In this document: one piece after another, positions 8,409 to 17,281 of the stretch | Layout: each line of letters begins with the position of its first letter | Numbering within the stretch: the first letter of the stretch is position 1 | Assembly (NCBI GenBank): GCA_910586585.1 | Contig: CAJUKA010000020.1 | Location: forward strand, 1,667-59,390 | Origin: an uncultured Lachnospiraceae bacterium | GTDB lineage: Bacteria; Bacillota; Clostridia; Lachnospirales; Lachnospiraceae | Length of the DNA stretch: 57,724 nt | Direction: 5' to 3' | Notes under the pieces: generated by a model | The model's input: only the letters and a program-made list of their open reading frames with translations | Told to the model about the DNA's origin: nothing | The model's database searches: none | Translations under genes and position numbers: made by a program

Positions 8409-8442
8409 AAGACGCCGCTTGGCGGCAGTATGGAGGGATACA

Positions 8443-9663
8443 ATGAGATATGATTTTGATAAAGTAACAGACAGGCGTACTTCGAATAGCATAAAATGGG
8501 CTGTCTTGGAGCAAGAACTTCCGATGTGGGTGGCAGATATGGATTTTGAGACGGCACCAGAAATAAAAGAAGCTATCTTAAAAAGAGCAGAACACGGGAT
8601 TTTTGGCTATCCAGGCATACCGGACGAATGGTATAACGCGTATATTAAATGGTGGGAGGAACGCCATCATTTTCAGTTTGAGAAAGAATGGCTCATGTTC
8701 ACTACAGGAATAGTGCCTGCTATATCGTGTGCTGTACGAAAACTGACTACGATAGGGGAAAATGTACTGGTACAAACACCTGTTTACAATGCGTTTTTTC
8801 ATTGTATTACCAATAATGGAAGAAATATTGTGAATGCACCGCTTAAATATGATGGCGAAAACTATTGGATTGATTTTGAAGAATTAGAACAAAAACTTTC
8901 AGATCCGCTGACGACACTAATGATTCTGTGCAATCCGCACAATCCGATTGGAAAGATATGGGATAAAAAAACACTTGCAAAAATTGGGGAATTGTGTTTT
9001 AAGCATCATGTAACCGTTCTTTCAGATGAAATTCATTGCGATTTGACAGAACCTGATCGAGCATATATTCCTTTTGGATCTGTTTCTGAGATATGCAAAA
9101 ATATTAGTGTGACTTGCATCGCGCCTACAAAATCATTTAACCTGGCTGGAATCCACACAGCAGCAGTTGTAGCAGCAGATGAGGTTTTGCGGAATAAAAT
9201 GTGGCATGCACTCAATACAGACGAGATAGCACGCCCCAATGTATTTGCAGTAGACGCTGCAATTGCAGCGTTTATGAAAGGCGGTCCATGGTTGGACGCT
9301 CTGAGGGAATATATATCTAAAAATAAACAGTTAGCTCGTGAATTTTTGCAAAAAAATGTTCCAGAAATAAAAGTAACACCTTCTGAGGCGACATATCTGA
9401 TGTGGCTTGATTGCAGCCGTTTGATAAAAGACAGAAAAGATTTTTCGGATAATAGTGAACTAAATTGCTTTTTGAGAGAAAAAACAGGACTGTTTGTTAC
9501 AGGCGGAAAACAATACGGAAAGGGCGGCGAAGACTTTTTGCGAATGAATGTAGCATGTCCACGCAGTCTGGTAGAAGATGGTTTGAGCCGGCTTTGCAAA
9601 GGAGCAGCTTTATATAAAGAGTTATTTATTTACAATTCCTTAGTGAAAAAATCGAGTAGGTAA
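8443..9663 (+). CDS. patB: PatB/MalY-type aminotransferase, cystathionine beta-lyase
   Basis: 406 residues, normal for the MalY/PatB branch of class I/II PLP aminotransferases. Start at 8443 follows GGAGGGATACA; the upstream open frame is repeat DNA. Visible marks are the N-terminal MWVADMDF, NPHNPIGKIW near residue 164, SDEIHCDL (D195, binds the PLP ring nitrogen) and the Schiff-base lysine K230 in APTKSFNLAG. Enzymes of this group cleave cystathionine or cysteine conjugates to homocysteine or thiols, pyruvate and ammonia. A two-way terminator follows. It is the first gene of a loosely sulfur-related stretch that also has cysK at 14677. Confidence 0.9.
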   Translation: MRYDFDKVTDRRTSNSIKWAVLEQELPMWVADMDFETAPEIKEAILKRAEHGIFGYPGIPDEWYNAYIKWWEERHHFQFEKEWLMFTTGIVPAISCAVRKLTTIGENVLVQTPVYNAFFHCITNNGRNIVNAPLKYDGENYWIDFEELEQKLSDPLTTLMILCNPHNPIGKIWDKKTLAKIGELCFKHHVTVLSDEIHCDLTEPDRAYIPFGSVSEICKNISVTCIAPTKSFNLAGIHTAAVVAADEVLRNKMWHALNTDEIARPNVFAVDAAIAAFMKGGPWLDALREYISKNKQLAREFLQKNVPEIKVTPSEATYLMWLDCSRLIKDRKDFSDNSELNCFLREKTGLFVTGGKQYGKGGEDFLRMNVACPRSLVEDGLSRLCKGAALYKELFIYNSLVKKSSR

Positions 9664-9670
9664 GAGTCAT

Positions 9671-9740
9671 CTTCCTCTACTCGCCGCGCGACCCGTGCGC
9701 CGCCTTAGCGGCATAATTTCTCTGCATAGGTCTGCGCATA
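9671..9740. repeat. Family B dispersed element, copy 1
   Basis: About 70 bp sharing clear ungapped-looking similarity with 57330-57396, including CTCGCCG, the TTAGCGNCAT core (RC ATGNCGCTAA) and TCTGCATRGGTCTRCRCATA. Both copies directly abut an intrinsic terminator. Confidence 0.65.
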
Positions 9741-9745
9741 AAAAG

Positions 9746-9774
9746 AAAAATCCCCTGTCCATGCGGGGATTTTT
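9746..9774. terminator. Bidirectional terminator between patB and the HAAS/PadR operon
   Basis: AAAAATCCCC (9746-9755) pairs with GGGGATTTTT (9765-9774), giving an A-tract and a T-tract on the two sides. It serves the convergent genes ending at 9663 (+) and 9804 (-). Confidence 0.85.
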
Positions 9775-9803
9775 GTATGTAAAATTTTGCAGTTCTTTGA
9801 AGA

Positions 9804-10361
9804 TTATAGTGACAGGCGGCGCTTTGCGCTGCTTACAGCTTTGAAATAAGATACCAATAATTTCCAGCAGCCGCGCCCGATGAGATACAATACTGCACCA
9901 ACAACAGCAGAGGCAGCAAAAGCAATAAAAGGATTGTCAATAGATGCAATTACAATATTTTGAGCATAGGGAATATTCAGATTTAATAACGTATCGAGCA
10001 GTTTCACAGCGCCTAAAATTGGAGTGAGAATGCCAGTGAAAATAAATACAGGCGCACAAATCGCTAAAGTAGGAATGATAATTAATCCGGAAAAACTTGC
10101 AAGACTGTAATAAGCACAAATTGCAAGAATTCGGTTCCAATGAAATGTCTTGTCTTTGGAAATCATATCACCTAGATAAGCTTTTGCCAGTTCTTTTGGA
10201 TTCCCCAGTCTTTCAACAATTTCCTCCGCTGTTTTTCCATTGTTCTGCAATTCAAGTATTTGGCTTTGGATTTCCTTAACAATATCAATTCGCTCAGAAA
10301 CAGGCAATGGTTTTAAATGTCTTTCAATCTTTTCAAGATAATCATTTAGTATTTTATCCAT
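9804..10361 (-). CDS. HAAS/DUF1700-type membrane protein paired with PadR
   Basis: 185 residues. The N-terminal soluble part is a HAAS-like helical domain (YLEKIERHLKPLPVSERID, then TAEEIVERLGNPKELAKAYL), followed by about four membrane segments. Such proteins are routinely encoded right after a PadR repressor and are thought to be envelope- or ABC-linked signalling proteins. I start at 10361 because GAAAGGATG is spaced correctly for it; an in-frame ATG at 10373 overlaps that ribosome binding site and the PadR stop. The C-terminus is basic (SSAKRRLSL). Confidence 0.8.
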   Translation of the reverse strand: MDKILNDYLEKIERHLKPLPVSERIDIVKEIQSQILELQNNGKTAEEIVERLGNPKELAKAYLGDMISKDKTFHWNRILAICAYYSLASFSGLIIIPTLAICAPVFIFTGILTPILGAVKLLDTLLNLNIPYAQNIVIASIDNPFIAFAASAVVGAVLYLIGRGCWKLLVSYFKAVSSAKRRLSL

Positions 10362-10369
10362 AATATTTA

Positions 10370-10699
10370 TCATCCTTTCAATTTATTGATTGCGTCTAAC
10401 AAATTGTTCCATTCTACGGACATTGCAGATATGTACGAAAGTCCCTTATCCGTGATGGAATAATATTTTCTTGGCGGCAGTCCCTCTGTACTTTCCTGCC
10501 ATGAAGACATAATATAATCTTCTTTTAACAGCCTCCGAAGCAGCGGATAAATGGTATTTTCCTTTGCAGACAAAATGGGGTAATTCTCCAAAGTGTTAAT
10601 CAGTTCATATCCATAGGTTGGCTGTTTCTTTATCATAAGCAGAATACAAAATTCAAGCGTTCCTCTTTTTATTTGGGATTTCCAATCATCAATATTCAT
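10370..10699 (-). CDS. PadR-family transcriptional regulator
   Basis: 109 residues with the PadR winged helix: LEFCILLMIKKQPTYGYELI, KENTIYPLLRRLLKEDYI and the wing LPPRKYYSITDKG. The start at 10699 follows AAAAAGGAGGGACCGTAT; an open frame extending upstream to 10846 is family A repeat DNA. It forms an operon with the HAAS membrane protein. Members of this pair type usually respond to antimicrobial or envelope stress and repress their own operon. Confidence 0.9.
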   Translation of the reverse strand: MNIDDWKSQIKRGTLEFCILLMIKKQPTYGYELINTLENYPILSAKENTIYPLLRRLLKEDYIMSSWQESTEGLPPRKYYSITDKGLSYISAMSVEWNNLLDAINKLKG

Positions 10700-10720
10700 A
10701 TACGGTCCCTCCTTTTTCAA

Positions 10721-10795
10721 TCGCTGCGCGATAACACTAAAGGGTAAAGTCGCTTCGATGCACCTGTTCACCTTTGCTATCCAGCAGAATTTAGA
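10721..10795. repeat. Family A dispersed element, short copy
   Basis: On the minus strand it reads TTCTGCTGGATAGCAAAGG, then GAAGCGACTTTACCCTTTAG and TTATCGCGCAGCGATT, matching the ends of the 8219-8408 copy but without the GAGAGAAACTTT hairpin. It lies between the PadR ribosome binding site and its promoter region, so it is transcribed in the 5' leader. Confidence 0.8.
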
Positions 10796-10912
10796 TTTCA
10801 TTAACACTTGATATTTATTTGCTGAACTTAATATATATCGTACCACACAGTATATCGCTTGTCAACAATAAAAAGCAGGGAAATTTTTAAGAAACAAAAA
10901 ACTGCAACTTTT

Positions 10913-12028
10913 TTATTCATTGCAGTTTTGAATTCTCTCTGGCAGGAAAAGCTCTACTTTGGTACCTTTTCCTTCTTCGGAGATAATATTGAATGGATGT
11001 CCAAGCTTATCTAAGATTTCCCGACACAGATATAACCCGATGCCTGTAGAATATTTGTCGGCATGTCCATTATAGCCCGTATAACCTTTTTCGCAGATTC
11101 TAGGGAGATCTTCCGCACGGATTCCAATACCGGTATCTTCTATAGAAATACATACGCTTTCCACAGGGGAGGTCTCGTCTTTATGATACCAATGCTGCGC
11201 GCTATCATCGGTCTCAGTGTCAGGCGCAGTCTGTGTTTTGGTTACTTGAATGGTAATACCGCCCTGTTTTGTGTATTTGATAGCATTGGATAAAAGCTGA
11301 TCCATCACAAATCCAAACCATTTTTTATCAGTGACCGCATTAATACCTTGCGTTTCATAGGTCAGACGAAGTTTTTTGTGAATAAATTGCTTGGCAAACT
11401 TATGAATAGATGGTTTGATGATTTCATCAAGATTCAGTTCTTCAATCACGAAATCATTGATACCTGTACCAAGGCGTATATATTGTAATGCCATATCAAC
11501 ATATTGCTCTATGCGAAAAAGCTCCTGTTGTTTTTGCTGGCTATTTTCGACTAGGATACTATTTTGCGCAATGTCTTCTGCTTCCAGATAGGCATTTTGT
11601 TCCTCTTCGGTCAAAAGCTTTAAGGCAGCAATCGGCGTTTTGATTTGATGAACCCACATAGAATAATATTCTGTCATGTCCTGCTGACGGCACAGCATTT
11701 CATTCTGTATCCGAATCTTTTCTTCTGAGAGGGCTCGGATGCAATCCTGATACTGTAACTCGTACATATATTCGGGCATTTTCATATCATTTGCTGAGGT
11801 GGTGATTGTTTTTTTCAATTGTTCTAAGTGGCAAAAACTTTCATAGTGTTTGGTGTATCCCATAAATATTGCAAATATTGTAAGAAATCCACACAAAAGA
11901 AGCCCATATGCAATCTCTTTCAAGGATATTTCATTTAGAAGCATGGTGGTGGTCATGGTCAGCGCAATAAACAAAATGACCGCGAGCCATCTTAGATTTT
12001 CTGCAAGATATCGTTTTAGATATTTCAT
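10913..12028 (-). CDS. Intramembrane-sensing histidine kinase (BceS-like)
   Basis: 371 residues. Two N-terminal membrane helices (about 12-31 and 39-57) have only a few residues between them, so there is no extracellular sensor, the hallmark of BceS-type kinases. The HisKA motif YSMWVHQIKTPIAALKLL places the phospho-histidine at H127. ATPase boxes are MDQLLSNAIKYTKQG, EDTGIGI and STGIGLYLCREIL. It lies 43 bp after an OmpR-type regulator. BceS kinases take their signal from a BceAB-type ABC exporter; no such exporter is in the window. Confidence 0.9.
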   Translation of the reverse strand: MKYLKRYLAENLRWLAVILFIALTMTTTMLLNEISLKEIAYGLLLCGFLTIFAIFMGYTKHYESFCHLEQLKKTITTSANDMKMPEYMYELQYQDCIRALSEEKIRIQNEMLCRQQDMTEYYSMWVHQIKTPIAALKLLTEEEQNAYLEAEDIAQNSILVENSQQKQQELFRIEQYVDMALQYIRLGTGINDFVIEELNLDEIIKPSIHKFAKQFIHKKLRLTYETQGINAVTDKKWFGFVMDQLLSNAIKYTKQGGITIQVTKTQTAPDTETDDSAQHWYHKDETSPVESVCISIEDTGIGIRAEDLPRICEKGYTGYNGHADKYSTGIGLYLCREILDKLGHPFNIISEEGKGTKVELFLPERIQNCNE

Positions 12029-12071
12029 TTAGAACCTCCCTGCATTTTATGGTTTGGAAATGGGGATAGAG

Positions 12072-12743
12072 TTAGCCTAAGCGGTATCCAATTCCTTTTT
12101 TGGTCTGAATAAAGTTTTCAAGTCCTGCACTTTCCAGTTTTTTGCGCAGGCGGTTCACATTTACAGACAGTGTGTTCTCATCAACATAGCTGTCGCTTTC
12201 CCAAAGTTTTGTCATCAGGGTATCTCTTGTTACCACCTTTTCCTTATTTTCCATAAGCACTTGCAGAATACGCAGTTCGTTTTTGGTAAGCTCTAATTTT
12301 TCGCTGCCATATATCAATGTTGCTTCTGTGAGATTCAGCATCGCGCCCCGATGTTCGAGAACAACACTTTGACTTACAAAATCATAGGTTCTTCGCAGCA
12401 TTGCCTGTATTTTTACGGTCAAAACGTCCAAGTCAAATGGTTTGGCAATAAAATCATCACCGCCCATATTGACTGCCATAACAATATTCATATTGTCTGA
12501 AGCGGAGGACAGAAAAATAATAGGTACTTTGGAAATTTTGCGAATTTCACTGCACCAGTGATAACCATTATAAAACGGAAGCTTGATATCCATAAGCACT
12601 AAATGCGGTGCCGCCTTGATATATGCTGGCATCACATGGGCAAAGTCTTCTGCGCAAACGACCTCATAATCCCAGCTTTTAAGATGCCTCTGAAGGCTTC
12701 CTGCTATCAGTTCATCGTCTTCTACTATAAAAATCCGATACAT
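12072..12743 (-). CDS. OmpR-family response regulator (BceR-like)
   Basis: 223 residues: receiver domain with E8/D9/D10, phospho-acceptor D52 in LVLMDIKLPFYNGYHWC, then a winged-helix effector domain ending NVNRLRKKLESAGLENFIQ and TKKGIGYRLG. The IKLPFYNGYHWCSEIR segment is typical of the BceR group. It is the first gene of the pair with the kinase downstream. Expected targets are an ABC transporter for cell-wall-active peptides, absent here. Confidence 0.92.
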   Translation of the reverse strand: MYRIFIVEDDELIAGSLQRHLKSWDYEVVCAEDFAHVMPAYIKAAPHLVLMDIKLPFYNGYHWCSEIRKISKVPIIFLSSASDNMNIVMAVNMGGDDFIAKPFDLDVLTVKIQAMLRRTYDFVSQSVVLEHRGAMLNLTEATLIYGSEKLELTKNELRILQVLMENKEKVVTRDTLMTKLWESDSYVDENTLSVNVNRLRKKLESAGLENFIQTKKGIGYRLG

Positions 12744-12838
12744 CTTTTATATACTCCTCTGCATGTATGGCCGCGCGTACCAACCCTATGATTCCGCGAA
12801 CAGACCGTTTTTATCAATGAAACGATTATAGCACTTTT

Positions 12839-12867
12839 TTGCGAAAAAACAATATATATGCTATAAT
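12839..12867 (+). promoter_or_regulatory. Promoter of the radical SAM gene
   Basis: TTGCGA (12839-12844), 17-nt spacer, TATAAT (12862-12867), about 53 bp before the start at 12921. Confidence 0.6.
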
Positions 12868-12920
12868 TAAGAATCGATAAAGAAACTCCGAGAATACATT
12901 TGGAAGAATGGAGGATTTTT

Positions 12921-14666
12921 ATGAACCAAAAAGTTTTGTTAATCGGAATAAATGCCAAATATATTCATTCGAATCCTGCTATTTACAGCCTAAAAGCATA
13001 TGCAGATAAGTATTATCAAAATCGTCCGGCGGGCTGTGAACTTGAACTTGCTGAGTATACGATCAACCAATCGCTTAGTGATATTCTTGCAAACATTTAT
13101 CAGAGAAAACCATATATAGCGGCTTTTTCTTGTTATATTTGGAATTGGAATATAGTACAGGATTTGCTGTCAGAACTGCCAAAAATTCTGCCGGATACGA
13201 AATTATGGCTTGGCGGCCCAGAAGTTTCTTTTCATGCTGACAAGCTGCTGCAAAAACTGCCGCAGCTTACCGGTATTATGGTTGGAGAAGGAGAAGAAAC
13301 ATTTTTAGCGCTTTTGGAATATTATTGGGAGCATCAAGGCATTTTGCAGAATATCAAAGGAATTGTCTGCAAAGAGGGATTTGGTGGTGCGCGGGCGCTT
13401 GCAGATATCAACAAGATACCGTTTATTTATGAACAGAAATTAGCAGTCTTTGACAATCGGATTCTTTATTATGAATCCCAGCGGGGCTGTCCGTTTCAAT
13501 GTGCCTACTGCCTTTCTTCAATTGATAAAAAGGTTCGTCTGCGCGATATCAGTTTGGTGAAATCAGAACTGGATTATTTTCTGGCACACAAGGTTTCACA
13601 GGTAAAATTTATTGACCGCACCTTCAATTGTCACGAGAATCACGCGCTTTTTATATGGAATTATCTCAATGAGCATGATAATGGCATTACTAATTTTCAT
13701 TTTGAAATTGCGGCCGATCTCTTAACAGACAGGCAGCTTGCAGTGCTGAAAAATATGCGTCCTGGGCTGATTCAGTTAGAGATTGGGGTGCAGTCTACAA
13801 ATGAGACGGCATTAAAGGCGATAAACCGCCGTATGGATATCAGAAAACTGCAAAAAATGGTCGCTGCTATACGCAGTTTTAACAATATCCATCAGCATCT
13901 TGATTTGATTGCAGGGCTTCCATATGAAGACTATCGCAGTTTTGGAAAATCGTTTGACGATGTGTATGAAATGGCGCCGAATGAGCTGCAGCTTGGTTTT
14001 TTGAAGGTGTTGAAGGGTTCGCCTATGGAACAATATGCAGAGAAATATGGTATTGTATATGGAACAAATCCGCCTTATGAAGTGTTGTATACAAACTGGT
14101 TATGCTATGATGATGTACTGAAATTAAAGAAAATCGAAGAGATGGTGGAGCTGTATTATAATTCCAATCAATTTGTGCATACACTTCCTGTTTTGGTACA
14201 GGAATTTGCTTCTCCATTTCAGATGTATGAAGCGCTTGCAGCATATTATGATGCCAATGGGTACTTTGTGAACGCGCCTGCAAGAAGTTATCGTTATCAG
14301 GTATTGTTGGACTTTGCCTGTTCTGCTGCTGCGGACAAGAAGGCGCTATTTATCGAACTCCTTACGTTTGACCTGTATTTGCGTGAAAATTTAAAAAGCA
14401 GACCTGAATTTTGCATGGAGGAAATAGCAGACAAGAAAAAGCTTCGCTGTTTTTATGAAAAAGAGGTGGAGACACCACACTATTTGAAAGATTATCATGG
14501 CTGTACATCGGTGCAGCTTTCCAGAATGACGCATATAGAAGCGTTTTTCTATCCTGTATGGAAAGATTGTACCCAAAAGTTAGAAACGCCTGCTTATATT
14601 TTGTTTGACTACAAAAACCGCAGCGCGTTGACACACGATGCGGCTTTTTATGAAATATTGTTGTAA
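12921..14666 (+). CDS. B12-binding radical SAM protein with DUF4080 C-terminus
   Basis: 581 residues. The N-terminal part (VLLIGINAKYIHSNPAIYSL, later LWLGGPEVSF and VGEGEETF) is a cobalamin-binding Rossmann domain. The radical SAM [4Fe-4S] motif is GCPFQCAYCLSS (CxxxCxxC) near residue 199, followed by FIDRTFNC and LEIGVQSTNETAL, and a C-terminal DUF4080-type domain. Start at 12921 follows GGAGGATTTTT. B12-radical SAM enzymes commonly methylate unactivated carbons or perform ring contractions; the substrate of this DUF4080 group is not known to me. It converges with cysK with only ten bases between the stops. Confidence 0.9.
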   Translation: MNQKVLLIGINAKYIHSNPAIYSLKAYADKYYQNRPAGCELELAEYTINQSLSDILANIYQRKPYIAAFSCYIWNWNIVQDLLSELPKILPDTKLWLGGPEVSFHADKLLQKLPQLTGIMVGEGEETFLALLEYYWEHQGILQNIKGIVCKEGFGGARALADINKIPFIYEQKLAVFDNRILYYESQRGCPFQCAYCLSSIDKKVRLRDISLVKSELDYFLAHKVSQVKFIDRTFNCHENHALFIWNYLNEHDNGITNFHFEIAADLLTDRQLAVLKNMRPGLIQLEIGVQSTNETALKAINRRMDIRKLQKMVAAIRSFNNIHQHLDLIAGLPYEDYRSFGKSFDDVYEMAPNELQLGFLKVLKGSPMEQYAEKYGIVYGTNPPYEVLYTNWLCYDDVLKLKKIEEMVELYYNSNQFVHTLPVLVQEFASPFQMYEALAAYYDANGYFVNAPARSYRYQVLLDFACSAAADKKALFIELLTFDLYLRENLKSRPEFCMEEIADKKKLRCFYEKEVETPHYLKDYHGCTSVQLSRMTHIEAFFYPVWKDCTQKLETPAYILFDYKNRSALTHDAAFYEILL

Positions 14667-14676
14667 ACTTTTCTTT

Positions 14677-15618
14677 TTAGAGCGTGTCTTGAAACAGTGG
14701 GGTTGACAAATATCTGTCGCCAGAATCAGGAAGCAGCGCTACAATTGTTTTTCCTTTATTTTCTGGCCTTTTTGCCAAAATGACCGCCGCTTTGAGTGCT
14801 GCACCGGAGGAAATACCAACAAGAATTCCTTCGCTGGCGGCAAATGCTTTGCCCTCTGCAAATGCTTCTTCATTTTCGATGGTTAGAATTTCATCATAGA
14901 TTTTGGTATTGAGTACACCTGGAACAAACCCTGCGCCAATACCCTGAATGCCATGGGCGCCTGAAGTTCCTTTTGACAGAACAGGGCTTTTTGCTGGCTC
15001 CACTGCCACAACTTTGATATTTGGATTCTGCTTTTTGAGATATTCTCCAATACCAGTTATCGTTCCGCCTGTCCCGACACCTGCCACAAAGATATCAATT
15101 TTGCCGTCCGTTTGTTCCCAAATTTCTGGACCTGTTGTCGCTGTATGGGCAGCAGGGTTTGCAGGATTGTCAAACTGCCCCAAAATAACAGCCCCTTCTA
15201 TTTCATGTTTTAATTCTTCTGCTTTATCAATAGCGCCTTTCATACCTTTTGCGCCTTCTGTAAGAACGAGTTCTGCTCCATATGCCTTTAGCAGTGTTCT
15301 TCGCTCAACGCTCATGGTATCTGGCAGGGTAAAGATTGCCCGATAGCCCTTTGCTGCTGCAACGGCAGCAAGACCAATTCCTGTATTTCCACTGGTAGGT
15401 TCAATTATGGCGGCACCTTGCTTTAAGATCCCCTTTTTTTCTGCATCTTCTATCATTGCCAGTGCGACACGGTCCTTCACAGAACCGGCAGGATTCAAAT
15501 ACTCAAGCTTTGCAAGAATTGTGGCATTTTCAACCGCTGATTTCTTTGCATATCTGTTTAGTTTCAAAATTGGAGTAGCTCCAATCAAATCAAGCACACT
15601 TTCTTTTATCTGACTCAT
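14677..15618 (-). CDS. cysK: Cysteine synthase (O-acetylserine sulfhydrylase)
   Basis: 313 residues, standard for CysK. PLP lysine K48 lies in NPAGSVKDRVAL; the substrate loop is PTSGNTGIGLA; the phosphate-binding glycine loop is GVGTGGTITG; the end GKTIVALLPDSGDRYLST is typical. The enzyme makes cysteine from O-acetylserine and sulfide. Start at 15618 follows GGGGGAATCATT; upstream in-frame ATGs fall in the 5' leader of the well-defined promoter at 15685-15713. The leader contains an imperfect CCTAT...GTAGG repeat that could be a CymR-like site, which is speculative. Confidence 0.95.
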   Translation of the reverse strand: MSQIKESVLDLIGATPILKLNRYAKKSAVENATILAKLEYLNPAGSVKDRVALAMIEDAEKKGILKQGAAIIEPTSGNTGIGLAAVAAAKGYRAIFTLPDTMSVERRTLLKAYGAELVLTEGAKGMKGAIDKAEELKHEIEGAVILGQFDNPANPAAHTATTGPEIWEQTDGKIDIFVAGVGTGGTITGIGEYLKKQNPNIKVVAVEPAKSPVLSKGTSGAHGIQGIGAGFVPGVLNTKIYDEILTIENEEAFAEGKAFAASEGILVGISSGAALKAAVILAKRPENKGKTIVALLPDSGDRYLSTPLFQDTL

Positions 15619-15684
15619 AATGATTCCCCCATTCCGCATAATCCCTACTTTTCCAATAGGTTTCATGCACATTTTATGGGATTC

Positions 15685-15713
15685 ATTATACTCCGCCGTA
15701 TTGATGTTGTCAA
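15685..15713 (-). promoter_or_regulatory. Consensus promoter of cysK
   Basis: On the minus strand: TTGACA (15713-15708), 17-nt spacer, TATAAT (15690-15685). Perfect sigma-A boxes. Confidence 0.85.
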
Positions 15714-15728
15714 TAGCAGCTTTTATAA

Positions 15729-15742
15729 GGCTAAACAGTTAC
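15729..15742 (+). repeat. Dispersed motif family D, copy 2
   Basis: GGCTAAACAGTTAC, followed by GAAT. It lies just after the GH32 stop and upstream of the cysK promoter. A second half-site (CTAAACGGTTA) overlaps the GH32 stop codon at 15752. Confidence 0.55.
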
Positions 15743-15751
15743 GAATTATTA

Positions 15752-17239
15752 CTAAACGGTTAAATCATATTTTACAAGATTCATATGTACAGTGCCATCT
15801 CCCAAAAATGATATGCCGTCTGCTGCCTGATCGGTATAAATGATTGCTGTCAGAACTTGTTCTCCGTCATTGACAAAAACTTCTACACTGAAGCGATCCA
15901 AGATAATCCGAAGTTTTAGTTTTCCGTCTTCGCTTCTTACCAGGCTTCTGCGCTGGTGAATAATAGCTCTTCTTGAACCAGAGAATTTCCGGTCAATTTT
16001 GAGAATTGAATCTCCTGGATGGAAGCTAAGAGATGTCTGAAACTGTTCATTTTGTGCAAAACGAACTGCAAACTTCCGATAGATTTCCTGTCCCTCTTCG
16101 GGAGAAATTGTTAATTCCATATCTACCATTCGTCCGCGGATTCCTTCCAAAGAGATTGTTCCGCAAACAGAAACATCTTGATAGATTACTTGATTGCAGC
16201 GCAGTTGTTCTAATTCTCTCACAGGAGTCTGGTAGAGGCGGCCGTTCTTTATTGACAGCTCCCGTGGAAGGCTCATTTGCCCAAACCAGGATATATTTTG
16301 CGTCCGAAAGCTGCAAGTGTCCCAGTTCTGCATCCAGCCAATCATAACTCTGCGTCCGTCTGGTGTCTGGATTGTCTGCGGCGCATAAAAATCAATTCCA
16401 TAATCAATAGCCTGATCCTGTTCCTCGGTAAAGGTGTATTCCTTTTCGTCAAAGGTTCCCATCAGGCATAAAGAGCCATTTCCATTGTGATATTCAAATC
16501 CGACAGGCAGCATATCCATTGGACTTGCAAGCAAAACCCATTTTCCATCTAGTTCAAAAAAGTCTGGGCATTCCCACATTTTTCCAAAGCGGCTGTTGTT
16601 TGCAATCAGAACATTTTCAAACTTCCATGAAAAGCCGTCTGGACTGCTAAATATCAAAACCTGTCCGCTTCCATCAGATGGCCGATTGCCAACCACACAG
16701 CAGAATGTACCATCTTCTTTCCGCCACATTTTGGGATCGCGGAAATCATATTGGCTGCATCCTTCTGGCAAATCCTTTGCATCGAGTACGGGATTTTTTT
16801 CATATTTTTCATAGTCAATGCCATCGCCTACCGCAAGGCATTGGGTCTGAATCTCACAAATAGTTCCTTCTTTTTTGTGTTCTTTAATAACACCGGTATA
16901 CATCAGCAGTTGTCTGCCGTCATCAAGCGTCACTGCGCTTCCCGAAAAGCATCCATCTTTGTCATAGACTTCATCGGGTGCCAAAGCAGCCGGAAAATAT
17001 TCCCAGTGCAGCAAATCGCTGCTCACTGCATGGCCCCAATGCATGGGTCCCCAATGACAATCATATGGATGGTATTGATAAAACATATGATATTTGCCGT
17101 CATAATAGGAAAACCCATTGGGATCATTCATCCAGCCTGTTCGTGCGGACAAATGAAACGCTGGCCGTTCCTCTTTTGCTATCATTTTTTCTGAAGTTTC
17201 TTCATATCTGCGTGCATCCCGCAATACTTGACTTATCAT
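15752..17239 (-). CDS. GH32 beta-fructofuranosidase / sucrose-(6-phosphate) hydrolase
   Basis: 495 residues, no signal peptide, hence cytoplasmic. GH32 signatures are complete: nucleophile D39 in GWMNDPNG, the transition-state stabiliser in YDFRDPKMW, and the acid/base glutamate in MWECPDFF. The five-blade propeller is followed by the beta-sandwich (from about residue 340; LDRFSVEVFVNDGE near the end). GGAGG precedes ATG 17239. It is the last gene of an operon with a CUT1 ABC importer rather than a PTS, so it likely acts on unphosphorylated sucrose or short fructo-oligosaccharides instead of sucrose-6-phosphate. Confidence 0.93.
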   Translation of the reverse strand: MISQVLRDARRYEETSEKMIAKEERPAFHLSARTGWMNDPNGFSYYDGKYHMFYQYHPYDCHWGPMHWGHAVSSDLLHWEYFPAALAPDEVYDKDGCFSGSAVTLDDGRQLLMYTGVIKEHKKEGTICEIQTQCLAVGDGIDYEKYEKNPVLDAKDLPEGCSQYDFRDPKMWRKEDGTFCCVVGNRPSDGSGQVLIFSSPDGFSWKFENVLIANNSRFGKMWECPDFFELDGKWVLLASPMDMLPVGFEYHNGNGSLCLMGTFDEKEYTFTEEQDQAIDYGIDFYAPQTIQTPDGRRVMIGWMQNWDTCSFRTQNISWFGQMSLPRELSIKNGRLYQTPVRELEQLRCNQVIYQDVSVCGTISLEGIRGRMVDMELTISPEEGQEIYRKFAVRFAQNEQFQTSLSFHPGDSILKIDRKFSGSRRAIIHQRRSLVRSEDGKLKLRIILDRFSVEVFVNDGEQVLTAIIYTDQAADGISFLGDGTVHMNLVKYDLTV

Positions 17240-17281
17240 ATTTGACCTCCATGTGTTTTATAAGCTGCATATTGATAGTTA

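Noticed and set aside
8263..8442. N-terminal extension of the PatB-type aminotransferase.
   Set aside because: The extension is family A repeat DNA; the same kind of peptide appears upstream of PadR, and a good ribosome binding site precedes 8443.
10700..10846. N-terminal extension of the PadR regulator.
   Set aside because: Also family A repeat DNA; the standard PadR start with AAGGAGGG is at 10699.
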